DNA of 64,000 nt from Paraburkholderia sartisoli (GCF_900107685.1 NZ_FNRQ01000014.1:1-64000), one strand, 5' to 3'. Shown: positions 42,840 to 52,310, counted from the stretch's first letter. A program made the numbers and translations. Notes: generated from the letters alone by a model not told the origin.

Positions 42840-44144
42840 CTAGTCTCGAGCGGCCTTCTTGAGTTTCGTGCCCGCGCGCGTAGCCGGACGGAAAATCTTG
42901 ACCGTGCGAATCGCCTGGTCGTCGCTTCGCAGCACTTCGAGTTTCACCTCGCCGATGCGAACACATACGTCGCCTTCGGGAATCTCTTCGAGCATTTCGA
43001 GGATCAGGCCGTTGAGCGTTTTCGGTCCGTCGGTGGGCAGCGCGAGTTGCAGCCAGCGGTTCAGTTCCCGCAGCGGCATGCCGCCAGTGACGATGCATTC
43101 GCCGTTGTCGTCCCATCCGCCGCGCGAGCTGGCGCTGCGCGGAATGGAGGTCGTGAATTCGCCGATCAGTTCTTCGATGATGTCTTCGGGCGTCACGAGG
43201 CCCTCGAGCTCGCCGTATTCGTTGACGACAAGCGCCGTGCGCTGGCGACTCTCCTGAAAATACTGAAGCTGCTGGAACACCGGCGTGCCGGTCGGCACGA
43301 AGTACGGTTCCGCGAGCAGTTCGCGCAGCGTCTCGCGCTCCAGTTCCTGATTGTGGAGCGCGGAGAGCGTTTTTCTGACGTGCAGCACGCCAAGCACCCG
43401 GTCGATATCGCCTTGATAGACGATCAGCTTGTTGTGGTAGCAGGTTTCGAGCTGATGCAGGATCTGGTCGAACGGTGCGTCGAAGTCGAGCGCCTCGATC
43501 CGGCGACGCGGAATCATCACGTCGTCGACGGAAATGTTTTCGAGGTCGAACAGGTTGAGCAGGATGCTGCGGTGCTTGGTCGGCATGAAACTGCCGGATT
43601 CGAGCACGATGGTACGCAGTTCCTCCGTGGACAGACGCTGGTCGCGCCCGCCTTTGGTATTGATGTGCAACAGGCTCAGGATGCCGTTCGCAAAGAGATT
43701 GACGAACCACACCAGCGGCCGCGCGACGCGCATCATCGGCGCGATCAGCAGGCTTGCGGGCAGCGCGATTTTTTCCGGAAACGTCGCGCCGACAATCTTC
43801 GGCGTGATTTCTGCGAACACGATGATCAGAAACGCGACGATGCCGGTTGCAACCGACAGCACCACGTTGTCATGCCCGAACGTGTGCAGCGCGATGGACG
43901 TCGTCAATACGGGAATGATCGTGTTCAGCAGGTTGTTGCCGATCAGGATCACGCTCAGCAACTGGTCCGTATGCGTGAGCAGCATCTGCGTGGTTTTCGC
44001 GCCGAGCGTGCCCTGTGTGGCGAGATGCTTCAGGCGGTGCCGGTTCAGCGCCATCATCGCCGTTTCGGAAATGGAAAAGAAACTGGAGCAGATGAGCAGT
44101 ACAAAGATGGCGCTGATTTGCGCCCATAAGGGAATTTGGTCCAC
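42840..44144 (-). CDS. HlyC/CorC family transporter (DUF21-CBS-CorC membrane protein)
   Basis: A 434-residue inner-membrane protein. An N-terminal DUF21 domain with about four helices (residues 10-150, with FFSISETAMMALNRHRLK and EITPK signatures) is followed by a CBS pair (DVMIPRRRI... and VVNEYGELEGLVTPEDIIEEL region) and a C-terminal CorC_HlyC domain. Relatives include CorB/YfjD and are linked to magnesium or cobalt efflux. The substrate is not known here. It is separated from pilB by 83 bases and from the downstream tRNA by a bidirectional hairpin. Confidence 0.88.
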   Translation of the reverse strand: MDQIPLWAQISAIFVLLICSSFFSISETAMMALNRHRLKHLATQGTLGAKTTQMLLTHTDQLLSVILIGNNLLNTIIPVLTTSIALHTFGHDNVVLSVATGIVAFLIIVFAEITPKIVGATFPEKIALPASLLIAPMMRVARPLVWFVNLFANGILSLLHINTKGGRDQRLSTEELRTIVLESGSFMPTKHRSILLNLFDLENISVDDVMIPRRRIEALDFDAPFDQILHQLETCYHNKLIVYQGDIDRVLGVLHVRKTLSALHNQELERETLRELLAEPYFVPTGTPVFQQLQYFQESRQRTALVVNEYGELEGLVTPEDIIEELIGEFTTSIPRSASSRGGWDDNGECIVTGGMPLRELNRWLQLALPTDGPKTLNGLILEMLEEIPEGDVCVRIGEVKLEVLRSDDQAIRTVKIFRPATRAGTKLKKAARD

Positions 44145-44264
44145 GCGTCGTGAAGTCGAGGAAAAAGGGGATGAAGGGAAATATAGCAGAGGGTGTCGCC
44201 GGTGCCCGCCTGGCCGGACGGCGTAGGACCCCGCGCATCGAGGCAGGGAACCTCTGCGGGCGAA

Positions 44265-44292
44265 AAAAAACCGCGCATTTGCGCGGTTTTTT
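44265..44292 (-). terminator. Terminator downstream of tRNA-Pro
   Basis: AAAAAACCGCGC pairs perfectly with GCGCGGTTTTTT around ATTT. Both sides have A or T runs, so it can act on either strand. It begins eight bases after the tRNA 3' end on the minus strand. Confidence 0.9.
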
Positions 44293-44299
44293 CAGATTC

Positions 44300-44376
44300 T
44301 GGTCGGGGTGAGAGGATTCGAACCTCCGGCCTCTACGTCCCGAACGTAGCGCTCTACCAGGCTAAGCTACACCCCG
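44300..44376 (-). tRNA. proL: tRNA-Pro (anticodon CGG)
   Basis: On the minus strand a full cloverleaf folds: acceptor CGGGGTG/CACCCCG, D arm with AGCTTAGCCTGGTAGAGC, anticodon stem CTACG/CGTAG enclosing TTCGGGA (anticodon CGG, G37), and T arm with TTCGAAT. The 3' ACCA is encoded. It reads CCG codons, abundant in this GC-rich genome. A single copy followed by its own terminator. I see no integrated element next to it. Confidence 0.96.
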
Positions 44377-44416
44377 AATTGGTCTTACTTGGACTGCTAC
44401 TGCTTTTCAGTCTCGT

Positions 44417-45409
44417 TCAAGACTGTCTTGCCGTCGAGTAAGAACATAATTCTAGCAGGCTTTCTTTGTAAATGGAATCTGGAAACGAAGAAATTGCGGC
44501 GGCGGCGGCCTGCGCCTCCTGCTTCGCGCACTCGAGCGTGTGGTCCAGGGCGCCTGAGCGCGTGATCGCCTCGAAAATGGTTTCGAAGCGATCGGTGCCG
44601 CCCTGCTCAATGGCTTCGCGAGCAAGCGCCGACTGTTCGGGCGTTCCGCGTTCGATCAGATAAATGAGCGGCAGCGTCGGCTTGCCCTCGCGCAGGTCGT
44701 CGCCGGCGTTCTTGCCCATCGATTCGGCGGTGCCGGTGTAGTCGAGCCAGTCGTCCATGATCTGGAATGACGTGCCGATACGCCGGCCGAATTCCGCCGC
44801 TGCGGATTCGATCGTCGCATCCGCGCCAGCGAGCACGGCGCCCAGCTGTGCGGCTGCCTCGAAGAGCTTCGCCGTTTTGTAGCGGATCACCTGCATGTAG
44901 CGGGCTTCGTCGACGTCGGCGTCGTGCATGTTCAGAAGCTGCAGCACCTCGCCTTCGGAGATGATGTTCGTCGCCTCGGACAGGATTTCCATCACGCGCA
45001 TCTTGCCGACGCCCACCATCATCTGGAACGAGCGCGAGTACAGGAAATCGCCGACCAGCACGCTCGCCGCGTTGCCGAACAGCGCATTCGCGGTCTGCCG
45101 GCCGCGGCGCAAATCCGATTCGTCGACCACGTCGTCATGCAGCAGGGTGGCCGTATGGATGAACTCCACGACCGCCGCCAGTTCGTGCCGGTGCCCCGTG
45201 GTTTCGCCCAGCGCGCCGGCCACGAGCAGCAGCAGCGCCGGACGCAGGCGCTTCCCGCCGGCACTGATGATGTACTCGGAGATCTGGTTGATCAGCATCA
45301 CCTCCGACGCCAGACGATGCCGGATAACGCGATTCACCTGCTGCATGTCTTCGGCGATCGGAGCGAGGAGGCTGGCGGCGTTGGGGGAGGGGGTGGCAGT
45401 CGACGACAT
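44417..45409 (-). CDS. ispB: Octaprenyl diphosphate synthase (polyprenyl synthetase)
   Basis: A 330-residue trans-prenyltransferase that builds the C40 side chain of ubiquinone from farnesyl diphosphate and isopentenyl diphosphate. The two aspartate-rich motifs are DDVVDESDLRRG near residue 92 and DDWLD near residue 220; GGKRLRPALLLL lies before the first. No signal peptide. The chain length (octaprenyl) is inferred from E. coli and the beta-proteobacterial quinone Q8. It is divergent from rplU, as in E. coli. Confidence 0.93.
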   Translation of the reverse strand: MSSTATPSPNAASLLAPIAEDMQQVNRVIRHRLASEVMLINQISEYIISAGGKRLRPALLLLVAGALGETTGHRHELAAVVEFIHTATLLHDDVVDESDLRRGRQTANALFGNAASVLVGDFLYSRSFQMMVGVGKMRVMEILSEATNIISEGEVLQLLNMHDADVDEARYMQVIRYKTAKLFEAAAQLGAVLAGADATIESAAAEFGRRIGTSFQIMDDWLDYTGTAESMGKNAGDDLREGKPTLPLIYLIERGTPEQSALAREAIEQGGTDRFETIFEAITRSGALDHTLECAKQEAQAAAAAISSFPDSIYKESLLELCSYSTARQS

Positions 45410-45541
45410 GATGGCGAAATGGGGTAGTGCCGCGAATTATAAGGCGAATCGCGGCCATTCCGCGCCGCAGCCTGCGAGATCGCTGCAGGAATGGCCATCT
45501 GGCCAAGGCCCGGCGGCCTTCCCGCGGGATGTCAGCTGCTT

Positions 45542-45570
45542 TTGACCGCGCAGCTAACTCTATGTATAAT
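45542..45570 (+). promoter_or_regulatory. Promoter of the rplU-rpmA operon
   Basis: TTGACC (45542-45547) and a perfect TATAAT (45565-45570) are spaced by exactly 17 bases, 55 bases before the rplU start. It is the best sigma-70 promoter in the window. Confidence 0.82.
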
Positions 45571-45624
45571 CACGGGTTTCCGCGCGTGGTGCGTGGGGAA
45601 AATGAATACAGAGTGAGGTTCTCA

Positions 45625-45936
45625 ATGTACGCGGTCATAAAAACCGGCGGCAAGCAGTATAAGGTTGCTGTCGGCGAAAAACTTAAAGTAGAACAGATAC
45701 CGGCAGACATTGACGCTGAAATCACGCTCGACCAGGTTCTCGCAGTGGGCGAAGGCGAATCGATTAAGTTCGGTACGCCGCTGGTCAGTGGGGCTTCCGT
45801 CAAGGCTACCGTCGTATCCCAAGGTCGTCACGCAAAAGTGACCATCTTCAAGATGCGTCGCCGGAAGCACTACCAGAAGCATGGCGGCCACCGCCAGAAC
45901 TACACCGAACTGCGCATCGACGCGATCAACGCGTAA
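45625..45936 (+). CDS. rplU: 50S ribosomal protein L21
   Basis: A 103-residue ribosomal protein that binds 23S rRNA domain VI region. The family N-terminus MYAVIKTGGKQYKV, the RHAKVTIFKMRRRKHY segment and the C-terminal TELRIDAI motif are present. Start at ATG 45625 follows GAGG. It is paired with rpmA as usual, 24 bases apart. Confidence 0.97.
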   Translation: MYAVIKTGGKQYKVAVGEKLKVEQIPADIDAEITLDQVLAVGEGESIKFGTPLVSGASVKATVVSQGRHAKVTIFKMRRRKHYQKHGGHRQNYTELRIDAINA

Positions 45937-45960
45937 GCGCACCGGTCAAGGAGCTAACAA

Positions 45961-46224
45961 ATGGCACACAAAAAGGCAGGCGGATCGTCCCGGAACGGCC
46001 GCGACTCCGAGTCGAAACGACTTGGCGTGAAAGTGTACGGCGGTCAGGCCATCAACGCTGGCGGCATCATCGTGCGTCAGCGCGGCACGCGTATGCACCC
46101 GGGTGAAAACGTCGGCATCGGCAAGGATCACACCCTGTTCGCGCTGACGGACGGCCACGTCAAGTTCACGACGAAAGGCGCCGACAAGAAGCATCTGGTC
46201 AACGTAGTCCCGGCAGCAGCCTGA
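45961..46224 (+). CDS. rpmA: 50S ribosomal protein L27
   Basis: An 87-residue basic ribosomal protein. The N-terminus AHKKAGGSSRNGRDSESKRLG is the family signature read in parts; the N-terminal tail reaches the peptidyl transferase centre. RQRGTRMHPGENVGIGKDHT is a second conserved block. AAGGAGC precedes the start. Followed by an intrinsic terminator. Confidence 0.97.
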   Translation: MAHKKAGGSSRNGRDSESKRLGVKVYGGQAINAGGIIVRQRGTRMHPGENVGIGKDHTLFALTDGHVKFTTKGADKKHLVNVVPAAA

Positions 46225-46256
46225 GTTTATTCAGGCACGGGCTTCAGGACCGGAAC

Positions 46257-46288
46257 AAAGGCCCCGCGAAGTTGGCGGGGCTTTTTTT
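46257..46288 (+). terminator. Terminator after rpmA
   Basis: GCCCCGC (46261-46267) pairs with GCGGGGC (46275-46281) around GAAGTTG, followed by seven Ts. It separates rplU-rpmA from obgE. Confidence 0.9.
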
Positions 46289-46381
46289 ATTGCCGCGGCG
46301 CGTGACGGTTGGCCATCCGGACGATTGGTCAACGCGCGACAGTCGCGGCAAAATGGCATTAAACACGGGACGGAGTGACTC

Positions 46382-47497
46382 ATGAAGTTCATTGACGAAG
46401 CGAGGATTGAAGTCATCGCCGGCGACGGAGGGGATGGCAGCGCGTCGATGCGCCGCGAGAAGTTTGTCCCTTTCGGTGGCCCGGACGGTGGCGACGGTGG
46501 CCGCGGCGGTAGCGTGTATGCGGTTGCGGATCGCAACATCAACACGCTGATCGACTACCGGTATGCCAAGAAGCACCAGGCGCGCAACGGCGAAAACGGC
46601 CGTGGCTCGGACTGCTACGGCAAGGGCGGCGACGATATCACGTTGCGCATGCCGGTCGGCACGACGATCCTCGATATGGAAACGGGCGAGCTGATCGCTG
46701 ACCTCACCGAACACAACCAGTCGGTTCAGATCGCAGCCGGCGGTTCCGGCGGGCTGGGCAACCTCCACTTCAAGTCGAGCACGAACCGCGCGCCGCGCCA
46801 GAAGACGGACGGCAAGCCGGGCGAGCGCCGCATGGTGCGTCTGGAACTGAAGGTGCTGGCGGACGTCGGTCTGCTCGGCATGCCGAACGCCGGCAAGTCG
46901 ACGTTTATCTCGTCGGTGTCGAATGCGAAGCCGAAGATCGCCGACTATCCGTTCACGACGCTGGCACCGAATCTGGGTGTCGTGCGCGTCGGGCCAAGCC
47001 GCAGCTTTGTCATTGCCGATATTCCCGGTTTGATCGAAGGCGCGGCGGAAGGCGCGGGCCTCGGCCATCAGTTCCTGCGACATCTGCAACGCACCGGGCT
47101 GTTGCTGCATATCGTCGATCTCGCGCCGTTTGACGACGCGGTCGATCCCGTCGTCGAGGCGCGGGCGATCGTCAACGAACTCCGCAAATACGACGAGTCG
47201 CTCTACGACAAGCCGCGCTGGCTCGTGCTGAACAAGCTCGACATGGTGCCGGACGAAGAGCGCGCGGAGCGGGTCGCCGATTTCCTGAAGCGCTACGAAT
47301 GGAGTGGTCCGGTCTACGAAATTTCGGCGCTCACGGGTCAGGGTTGCGAGAGCCTGATTTACGCCATCTACGACCACATCGCGGCGCACTCCGACGCCCA
47401 GCGCGCGGCTGAGGCCGAAGATCTGGCCGCCGATGTCCGTTTCCGCGAAAAGCCAGAAGGTGAAGCCGGCGCCGAAGCCGTCCAGCCGCAGGAATAA
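46382..47497 (+). CDS. obgE: GTPase Obg/CgtA
   Basis: A 371-residue ribosome-associated GTPase. An N-terminal glycine-rich Obg fold (residues 1-158, with GGDGGRGG repeats) precedes the G domain, whose G1 loop GMPNAGKS is at 166-173, and which has DIPGLIEGA and LNKLD. Obg helps 50S assembly and links to the stringent response and DNA replication. The C-terminus is an acidic Ala/Glu-rich tail. It follows rpmA, as is conserved. Ribosome site GACGGAG. Confidence 0.95.
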   Translation: MKFIDEARIEVIAGDGGDGSASMRREKFVPFGGPDGGDGGRGGSVYAVADRNINTLIDYRYAKKHQARNGENGRGSDCYGKGGDDITLRMPVGTTILDMETGELIADLTEHNQSVQIAAGGSGGLGNLHFKSSTNRAPRQKTDGKPGERRMVRLELKVLADVGLLGMPNAGKSTFISSVSNAKPKIADYPFTTLAPNLGVVRVGPSRSFVIADIPGLIEGAAEGAGLGHQFLRHLQRTGLLLHIVDLAPFDDAVDPVVEARAIVNELRKYDESLYDKPRWLVLNKLDMVPDEERAERVADFLKRYEWSGPVYEISALTGQGCESLIYAIYDHIAAHSDAQRAAEAEDLAADVRFREKPEGEAGAEAVQPQE

Positions 47498-47582
47498 CCG
47501 CCCGTCGCTTCAAGGCCCGCACGCTCCGTGAAATCGGGCGTGCAGGCAGGCATCACACGTATTCTCTTGGGAGCCGCGCACA

Positions 47583-48701
47583 ATGCGTTCCGTCATCGCC
47601 GATTCCAGGCGCCTGGTAGTGAAAGTCGGTTCGAGTCTCGTTACAAATGACGGGCGCGGGCTCGATCATGCGGCGATCGGTCGCTGGGCGGCCCAGATCG
47701 CAGCGTTGCGGGAGCAGAGCAAGGAAGTCGTCCTCGTCAGTTCAGGCGCGATCGCCGAGGGTATGCAGCGGCTCGGCTGGACAAAGCGCCCGCGCGAGAT
47801 CGATGAATTGCAGGCGGCTGCGGCTGTCGGTCAAATGGGGCTCGCGCAGGTGTACGAAAGCCGCTTTGCAGAGCACGCAATCCGCACCGCGCAGATTCTG
47901 CTCACGCACGCCGATCTGGCCGATCGCGAACGCTATCTGAACGCGCGCTCGACGTTGCTCACGCTCCTGCGGCTCGGCGTCGTGCCGATCATCAACGAGA
48001 ACGACACGGTCATCACCGACGAAATCAAGTTCGGCGATAACGACACGCTAGGCGCGCTGGTCGCGAACCTCATCGAAGGTGATGCGCTGGTGATCCTGAC
48101 CGACCAGCAGGGCCTTTACACGGCGGATCCGCGTAAGGATCCGGCAGCAAAGCTCGTCGAGCAGGCCGACGCCGGTGCGCCGGAACTCGAGGCCATGGCG
48201 GGCGGCGCGGGTTCGAATATTGGCCGCGGCGGCATGCTGACCAAGATTCTCGCCGCGAAGCGCGCGGCGCACAGCGGCGCGAACACGATCATCGCGAGCG
48301 GACGCGAACCGGACGTCCTCGTGCGGCTCGCTTCGGGCGAGGCGATCGGCACGCAGTTGATCGCGCGCACCGCGCGAATCGCCGCGCGCAAACAGTGGAT
48401 GGCGGACCATTTGCAGGTCCGCGGTCACGTCGTCATCGATGATGGCGCGGTCCAGAAACTGACCGCGGATGGCAAGAGTCTTTTGCCGATTGGCGTCGTC
48501 GGCGTGCAGGGTGTGTTTGCGCGCGGCGAGGTCATCGCGTGTCTGAGCGCCGCAGGGCGTGAGGTGGCGCGCGGCCTGACCAACTACAGCAGCACGGAAG
48601 CAAAGCTGATCCAGCGACGCGCCAGCACCGATATTGAATCGGTGCTCGGGTACATGCTCGAACCGGAGTTGATCCACCGGGACAACCTGGTGCTGGTTTA
48701 A
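47583..48701 (+). CDS. proB: Glutamate 5-kinase
   Basis: A 372-residue enzyme that phosphorylates glutamate, the first step of proline synthesis. The amino-acid kinase domain shows VVKVGSSLV near the N-terminus, VLVSSGAIAEGM, NENDTV and GDNDTLGALVA. A C-terminal PUA domain follows from about residue 280. Proline feedback acts through the kinase domain in relatives. 85 bases downstream of obgE; proA is not in this window. Confidence 0.95.
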   Translation: MRSVIADSRRLVVKVGSSLVTNDGRGLDHAAIGRWAAQIAALREQSKEVVLVSSGAIAEGMQRLGWTKRPREIDELQAAAAVGQMGLAQVYESRFAEHAIRTAQILLTHADLADRERYLNARSTLLTLLRLGVVPIINENDTVITDEIKFGDNDTLGALVANLIEGDALVILTDQQGLYTADPRKDPAAKLVEQADAGAPELEAMAGGAGSNIGRGGMLTKILAAKRAAHSGANTIIASGREPDVLVRLASGEAIGTQLIARTARIAARKQWMADHLQVRGHVVIDDGAVQKLTADGKSLLPIGVVGVQGVFARGEVIACLSAAGREVARGLTNYSSTEAKLIQRRASTDIESVLGYMLEPELIHRDNLVLV

Positions 48702-48831
48702 CAGCTTGTCCTGCGGGCGCCGAAACGCGCCTGATTACGAACAGGCCCGGCGTGTCGGGTTATTTCCGGTGCTCACACGTGAGCGCGAGCCAGAGCGGTT
48801 TGTCCGCCGATGTTATCTATGCTGCCCATGC

Positions 48832-48870
48832 AAAAAAATCCGCTCCCCTGAAAAGGAAGCGGATTTTTTT
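48832..48870 (+). terminator. Bidirectional terminator after proB
   Basis: AAAAAATCCGCT (48833-48844) pairs with AGCGGATTTTTT (48858-48869) around a loop that can add a CC/GG pair. It lies 131 bases after the proB stop and serves both proB and the convergent CNP1-like gene. The rest of 48702-48987 holds nothing I recognise. Confidence 0.88.
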
Positions 48871-48987
48871 CGTTCATCTCCGGCTCACTCGTTGCCGACA
48901 CACGCAGCGATGCCAGTCAACCCGGCATTTAACTGCCGGCGCACGGTCCGCAACCATCGACCATCACAGCGCGGCGCTAATTGACAC

Positions 48988-49539
48988 CTACCGGATCAGC
49001 ACGCTCTGCGTCCGGTGAAACTGAACGTTTTCCACGATCCGTTTCGCGTTAGCGATCGGAATCTTGTTCGCGCAAAAGTAATCCTGATAGAGCGCCGCGT
49101 GATAGGCATTCAGTTCGCCGTTCTCGATACGCGAAAACGCGTTGGCAACGGTGCGGTCCCAGCCATTGTGGTCGGCGTCGAGGCCCGCATACAGACGCCA
49201 TTCATACGTGTCGCAGCGAATGCCTTCGTAGTTCACGTTACGCGCGCCGGTCGGAGTCGTGATCACGACGGTATATCGCACGACGCCGTCGGAGCCCACG
49301 CTCACCGACTTCGAGTCCAGAAAAAAATGCAGCGGCGTATTCTGCGAAACGTCGAACGGCAGCAGGTTGGCTTGTTGCGGCAGCGGCGGCAATTCGTCGA
49401 CCTTGTTTTCAACCCAGTTGGTCGGCTTGTCGAGCAGATACACGAATGTGCTGTCGTCCTTGTTGGAAGGCGTGCTCGAGCAGCCAGCCAGCAAGGCACC
49501 CGTGGCGAGGCACGCCACGGCGAAAACAGAAGCTTTCAA
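48988..49539 (-). CDS. CNP1-like family lipoprotein
   Basis: A 183-residue predicted lipoprotein of unknown function. It has a lipoprotein signal peptide with lipobox LLAGC near residue 20, then a periplasmic domain with the VYLLDKPTNW start and the ADHNGWDRTVANAFSRI segment typical of the CNP1-like family. The best start is TTG at 49539, preceded by GAGGAAA on the minus strand, which places the signal peptide at the N-terminus; no suitable ATG is nearby. It lies 76 bases downstream of rppH on the same strand and could be cotranscribed. Sorting to the outer membrane is inferred from Ser after the lipid Cys. Confidence 0.8.
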   Translation of the reverse strand: MKASVFAVACLATGALLAGCSSTPSNKDDSTFVYLLDKPTNWVENKVDELPPLPQQANLLPFDVSQNTPLHFFLDSKSVSVGSDGVVRYTVVITTPTGARNVNYEGIRCDTYEWRLYAGLDADHNGWDRTVANAFSRIENGELNAYHAALYQDYFCANKIPIANAKRIVENVQFHRTQSVLIR

Positions 49540-49615
49540 TATTATTTCCTCGAAACGCCGGCGCGGCCATGGAAATGCCGCGCCAGCAGATGCGGCGAGA
49601 ACCGCCGCACAGGGT

Positions 49616-50290
49616 TCAATCGCGCACGAACGTCGACGAACGGCTAACGGAGGTTTCGACATCCCCGCAATCCGTTTCGATCGTCGTGCGAATCGACGTC
49701 TCGACCGTCACCAGCGAGCCTGACGATTCCATCGATGCGCTCTCCGCCGCCATCGTGCTCACCACCCGGGGATAACGCGGCCCGTGATGCCCGGCCGGTT
49801 TCTCTCCGCGCGGCGCCGTACGACGCAGAAAACGCGACAGCTCCGTCAACGCCAACTGATACACATCCCGCTTGAACTCGATCACACAGTCAAGAGGCAC
49901 CCAGTACTCGTTCCAGCGCCAGGCATCGAACTCCGGATGGTCGCAGGCGCGCAGGCAAATATCGCAATCGCGCCCCACCATCCGAAGCAGAAACCAGATC
50001 TGCTTCTGGCCGCGGTAATGACCGCGGACTTCACGCTTGATGAACTTGTCCGGCACCTCGTAACGCAACCAGTCGCGCGTGCGGCCGATAATCTTGACGT
50101 GTTCCGGATGCAGGCCGGTTTCTTCGTGTAACTCCCGATACATCGCTTGCACGGGGGTTTCACCATACTTGATGCCCCCTTGCGGAAACTGCCAGGAATG
50201 TTCACGGAGCCGCTTGCCCCAAAACACCTCGTTGTGCGCGTTCAAGAGGATGATGCCGACGTTCGGGCGAAAGCCTTCACGATCCAGCAT
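49616..50290 (-). CDS. rppH: RNA pyrophosphohydrolase
   Basis: A 224-residue NUDIX hydrolase that removes pyrophosphate from the 5' end of mRNA and so starts decay. The Nudix box GGIKYGETPVQAMYRELHEE continues with TGL and holds all catalytic Glu. The N-terminus LDREGFRPNVGIILLN is typical. The C-terminal ~50 residues (Ser/Thr-rich) extend beyond the E. coli protein (176 residues), as in other beta-proteobacteria. ATG at 50290 with GAAGG before it. Divergent from proS. Confidence 0.93.
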   Translation of the reverse strand: MLDREGFRPNVGIILLNAHNEVFWGKRLREHSWQFPQGGIKYGETPVQAMYRELHEETGLHPEHVKIIGRTRDWLRYEVPDKFIKREVRGHYRGQKQIWFLLRMVGRDCDICLRACDHPEFDAWRWNEYWVPLDCVIEFKRDVYQLALTELSRFLRRTAPRGEKPAGHHGPRYPRVVSTMAAESASMESSGSLVTVETSIRTTIETDCGDVETSVSRSSTFVRD

Positions 50291-50323
50291 ACAACCACCT
50301 TCGAATCCTTTAAAATTGCTTTG

Positions 50324-50329
50324 ATTATA
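50324..50329 (-). promoter_or_regulatory. Candidate -10 element of rppH
   Basis: TATAAT on the minus strand, 34 bases before the rppH start. The -35 region is poor. The rest of the divergent interval to 50573 holds no recognised site for proS. Confidence 0.45.
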
Positions 50330-50573
50330 AACAGATAACGGACCTGACGCACCGGATCGCACCAGAATGGAACGATTCGCCGCAACAGGGCGTCGTCGAG
50401 GTAGTCTTCCGGATCAGACCCTGTGGTTCGGCCCGGCCCGAACAGGCCAGACCGCCGCGCAAGCCGCCGTCGCGCCGGCTGACAGTCGCAATGAAGGTCG
50501 CAAGGGTCCGCGAATCCCCCGTTTTATCTTTTTGGACGGCTCAGATTGTGCCGCCGCTTTTGGAAAATTCTGA

Positions 50574-52310
50574 ATGAAAGCCTCCCGTTTCTTTATCGGC
50601 ACCTTGAAGGAAGCTCCCTCTGACGCAGAAATCGTCAGCCACAAGCTGATGGTGCGCGCCGGCATGATCCGTCGCGTCGCTGGCGGCATTTACAACTACC
50701 TGCCGATCGGTCTGCGTTCGATCCGCAAGGTGGAATCGATCGTGCGCGAGGAAATGAACCGGGCGGGCGCCATCGAGCTGCTGATGCCGGCCGTGCAGCC
50801 GGCCGAACTGTGGCAGGAATCGGGCCGCTGGGAAAAATATGGCCCGGAACTGCTGCGCTTCAAGGATCGCAAGCAGACCGATTTCGTGATGGGCCCGACG
50901 CACGAGGAAGTCGTCACCGACATCGCGCGTAACCAGATCAAGAGCTACCGCCAGTTGCCGGTCAACTTCTATCAGGTCCAGACGAAGTTCCGCGATGAAA
51001 TCCGTCCGCGCTTCGGCGTGATGCGCGGCCGCGAATTCATCATGAAGGACGCGTACTCGTTCGACAAGGACATGGACGGTCTGCGCGAGTCGTATCGCAA
51101 GATGTACGACGCTTACGTGCGCATTTTCACGCGCCTCGGTCTCGAATTCCGCGCGGTCGCGGCGGACAACGGCTCGATCGGCGGCAGCGGTTCGCACGAA
51201 TTCCACGTGATCGCCGAGACCGGCGAGGACGCGATCGCCTATTGCCCGACGTCGGATTTTGCCGCGAACGTCGAAGCGGCCGATGCGCTGCCGCTGATCG
51301 CGCAACGCGCCGCGCCCGCCGAGACCATGACGAAGACGCCGACGCCCGGCAAGGCGAAGTGCGAGTCGGTCGCGGCGTTCCTCGATATTCCGCTGCAACG
51401 CACGATCAAGTCGATCATCCTCGCGACCGAAAACGAAGGCGCTGAGCCGACGCTGTGGCTCCTCATGCTGCGCGGCGACCACGAGATGAACGAGATCAAG
51501 GTCAACAAGATTCCAGGTCTCGGGGACTTCCGTTTCGCGACGGAAGCGGAGATCGTCGAATGGTTCGGCACGCCGCCGGGCTACCTCGGCCCGATCGGCA
51601 CGAAGAAGCCGGTCAAGGTGATCGCGGACAGGACGGTCGCGAACATGAGCGATTTCGTCGTCGGTTCGAACGAAGTCGATTTCCACACGACGGGCGTCAA
51701 CTGGGGCCGCGATCTGCCGGAGCCGGTCGTCGCCGATATCCGCAACGTGCAGAAGGGCGATCCTTCGCCGGACGGCAAGGGTGTGCTCGACATCTGCCGC
51801 GGCATCGAAGTCGGCCACGTGTTCCAGCTGGGCAAGAAGTATTCGGAAGCGATGAACGCGACGTTCCTCGACGAAAACGGCAAGCCGCAGAACATGGAAA
51901 TGGGCTGCTACGGCATTGGTGTCACGCGTATTCTCGGCGCCGCGATCGAACAGAATTTCGACGACAAGGGCATCATCTGGCCGGAATCGATTGCGCCGTT
52001 CGAAGTTGTGCTGTGTCCGATGGGTTACGACCGCAGCGACGCCGTGCGTGAGCACGCCGACCGTCTGTATGCGGAGCTGGTCGCGGCGGGCGTCGACGTG
52101 ATTCTCGACGATCGCGGCGAGCGTCCGGGCGTGATGTTCGCCGACTGGGAGCTGATCGGCGTGCCGCACCGGCTCGTGATCGGCGATCGCGGCCTGAAGG
52201 AAGGCAAGGTCGAATATCAGGGCCGTCGCGACACGGAAGCGACGCTGCTGCCGGCCGAAAGCGCCGCAGCCACCGTGACGGAGAAGATTCGCACGGCGCT
52301 CGGCGGCTAA
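50574..52310 (+). CDS. proS: Proline-tRNA ligase
   Basis: A 578-residue class II aminoacyl-tRNA synthetase that charges tRNA-Pro. Motif 1 region (MNRAGAIELLMPAVQP), motif 2 (TKFRDEIRPRFGVMRGREF) and motif 3 (GCYGIGVTRILGAA) are present. The YbaK-like editing insertion lies at about residues 225-385, so this is the prokaryotic-type ProS that edits mischarged Ala. The C-terminal anticodon-binding domain follows. tRNA-Pro(CGG) is encoded at 44300-44376. Confidence 0.96.
   Translation: MKASRFFIGTLKEAPSDAEIVSHKLMVRAGMIRRVAGGIYNYLPIGLRSIRKVESIVREEMNRAGAIELLMPAVQPAELWQESGRWEKYGPELLRFKDRKQTDFVMGPTHEEVVTDIARNQIKSYRQLPVNFYQVQTKFRDEIRPRFGVMRGREFIMKDAYSFDKDMDGLRESYRKMYDAYVRIFTRLGLEFRAVAADNGSIGGSGSHEFHVIAETGEDAIAYCPTSDFAANVEAADALPLIAQRAAPAETMTKTPTPGKAKCESVAAFLDIPLQRTIKSIILATENEGAEPTLWLLMLRGDHEMNEIKVNKIPGLGDFRFATEAEIVEWFGTPPGYLGPIGTKKPVKVIADRTVANMSDFVVGSNEVDFHTTGVNWGRDLPEPVVADIRNVQKGDPSPDGKGVLDICRGIEVGHVFQLGKKYSEAMNATFLDENGKPQNMEMGCYGIGVTRILGAAIEQNFDDKGIIWPESIAPFEVVLCPMGYDRSDAVREHADRLYAELVAAGVDVILDDRGERPGVMFADWELIGVPHRLVIGDRGLKEGKVEYQGRRDTEATLLPAESAAATVTEKIRTALGG

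Noticed and set aside
44300..44376. tRNA-Pro as an attachment site for an integrated island
   Set aside because: No integrase and no direct repeat of the tRNA 3' end were seen; both sides are housekeeping genes.
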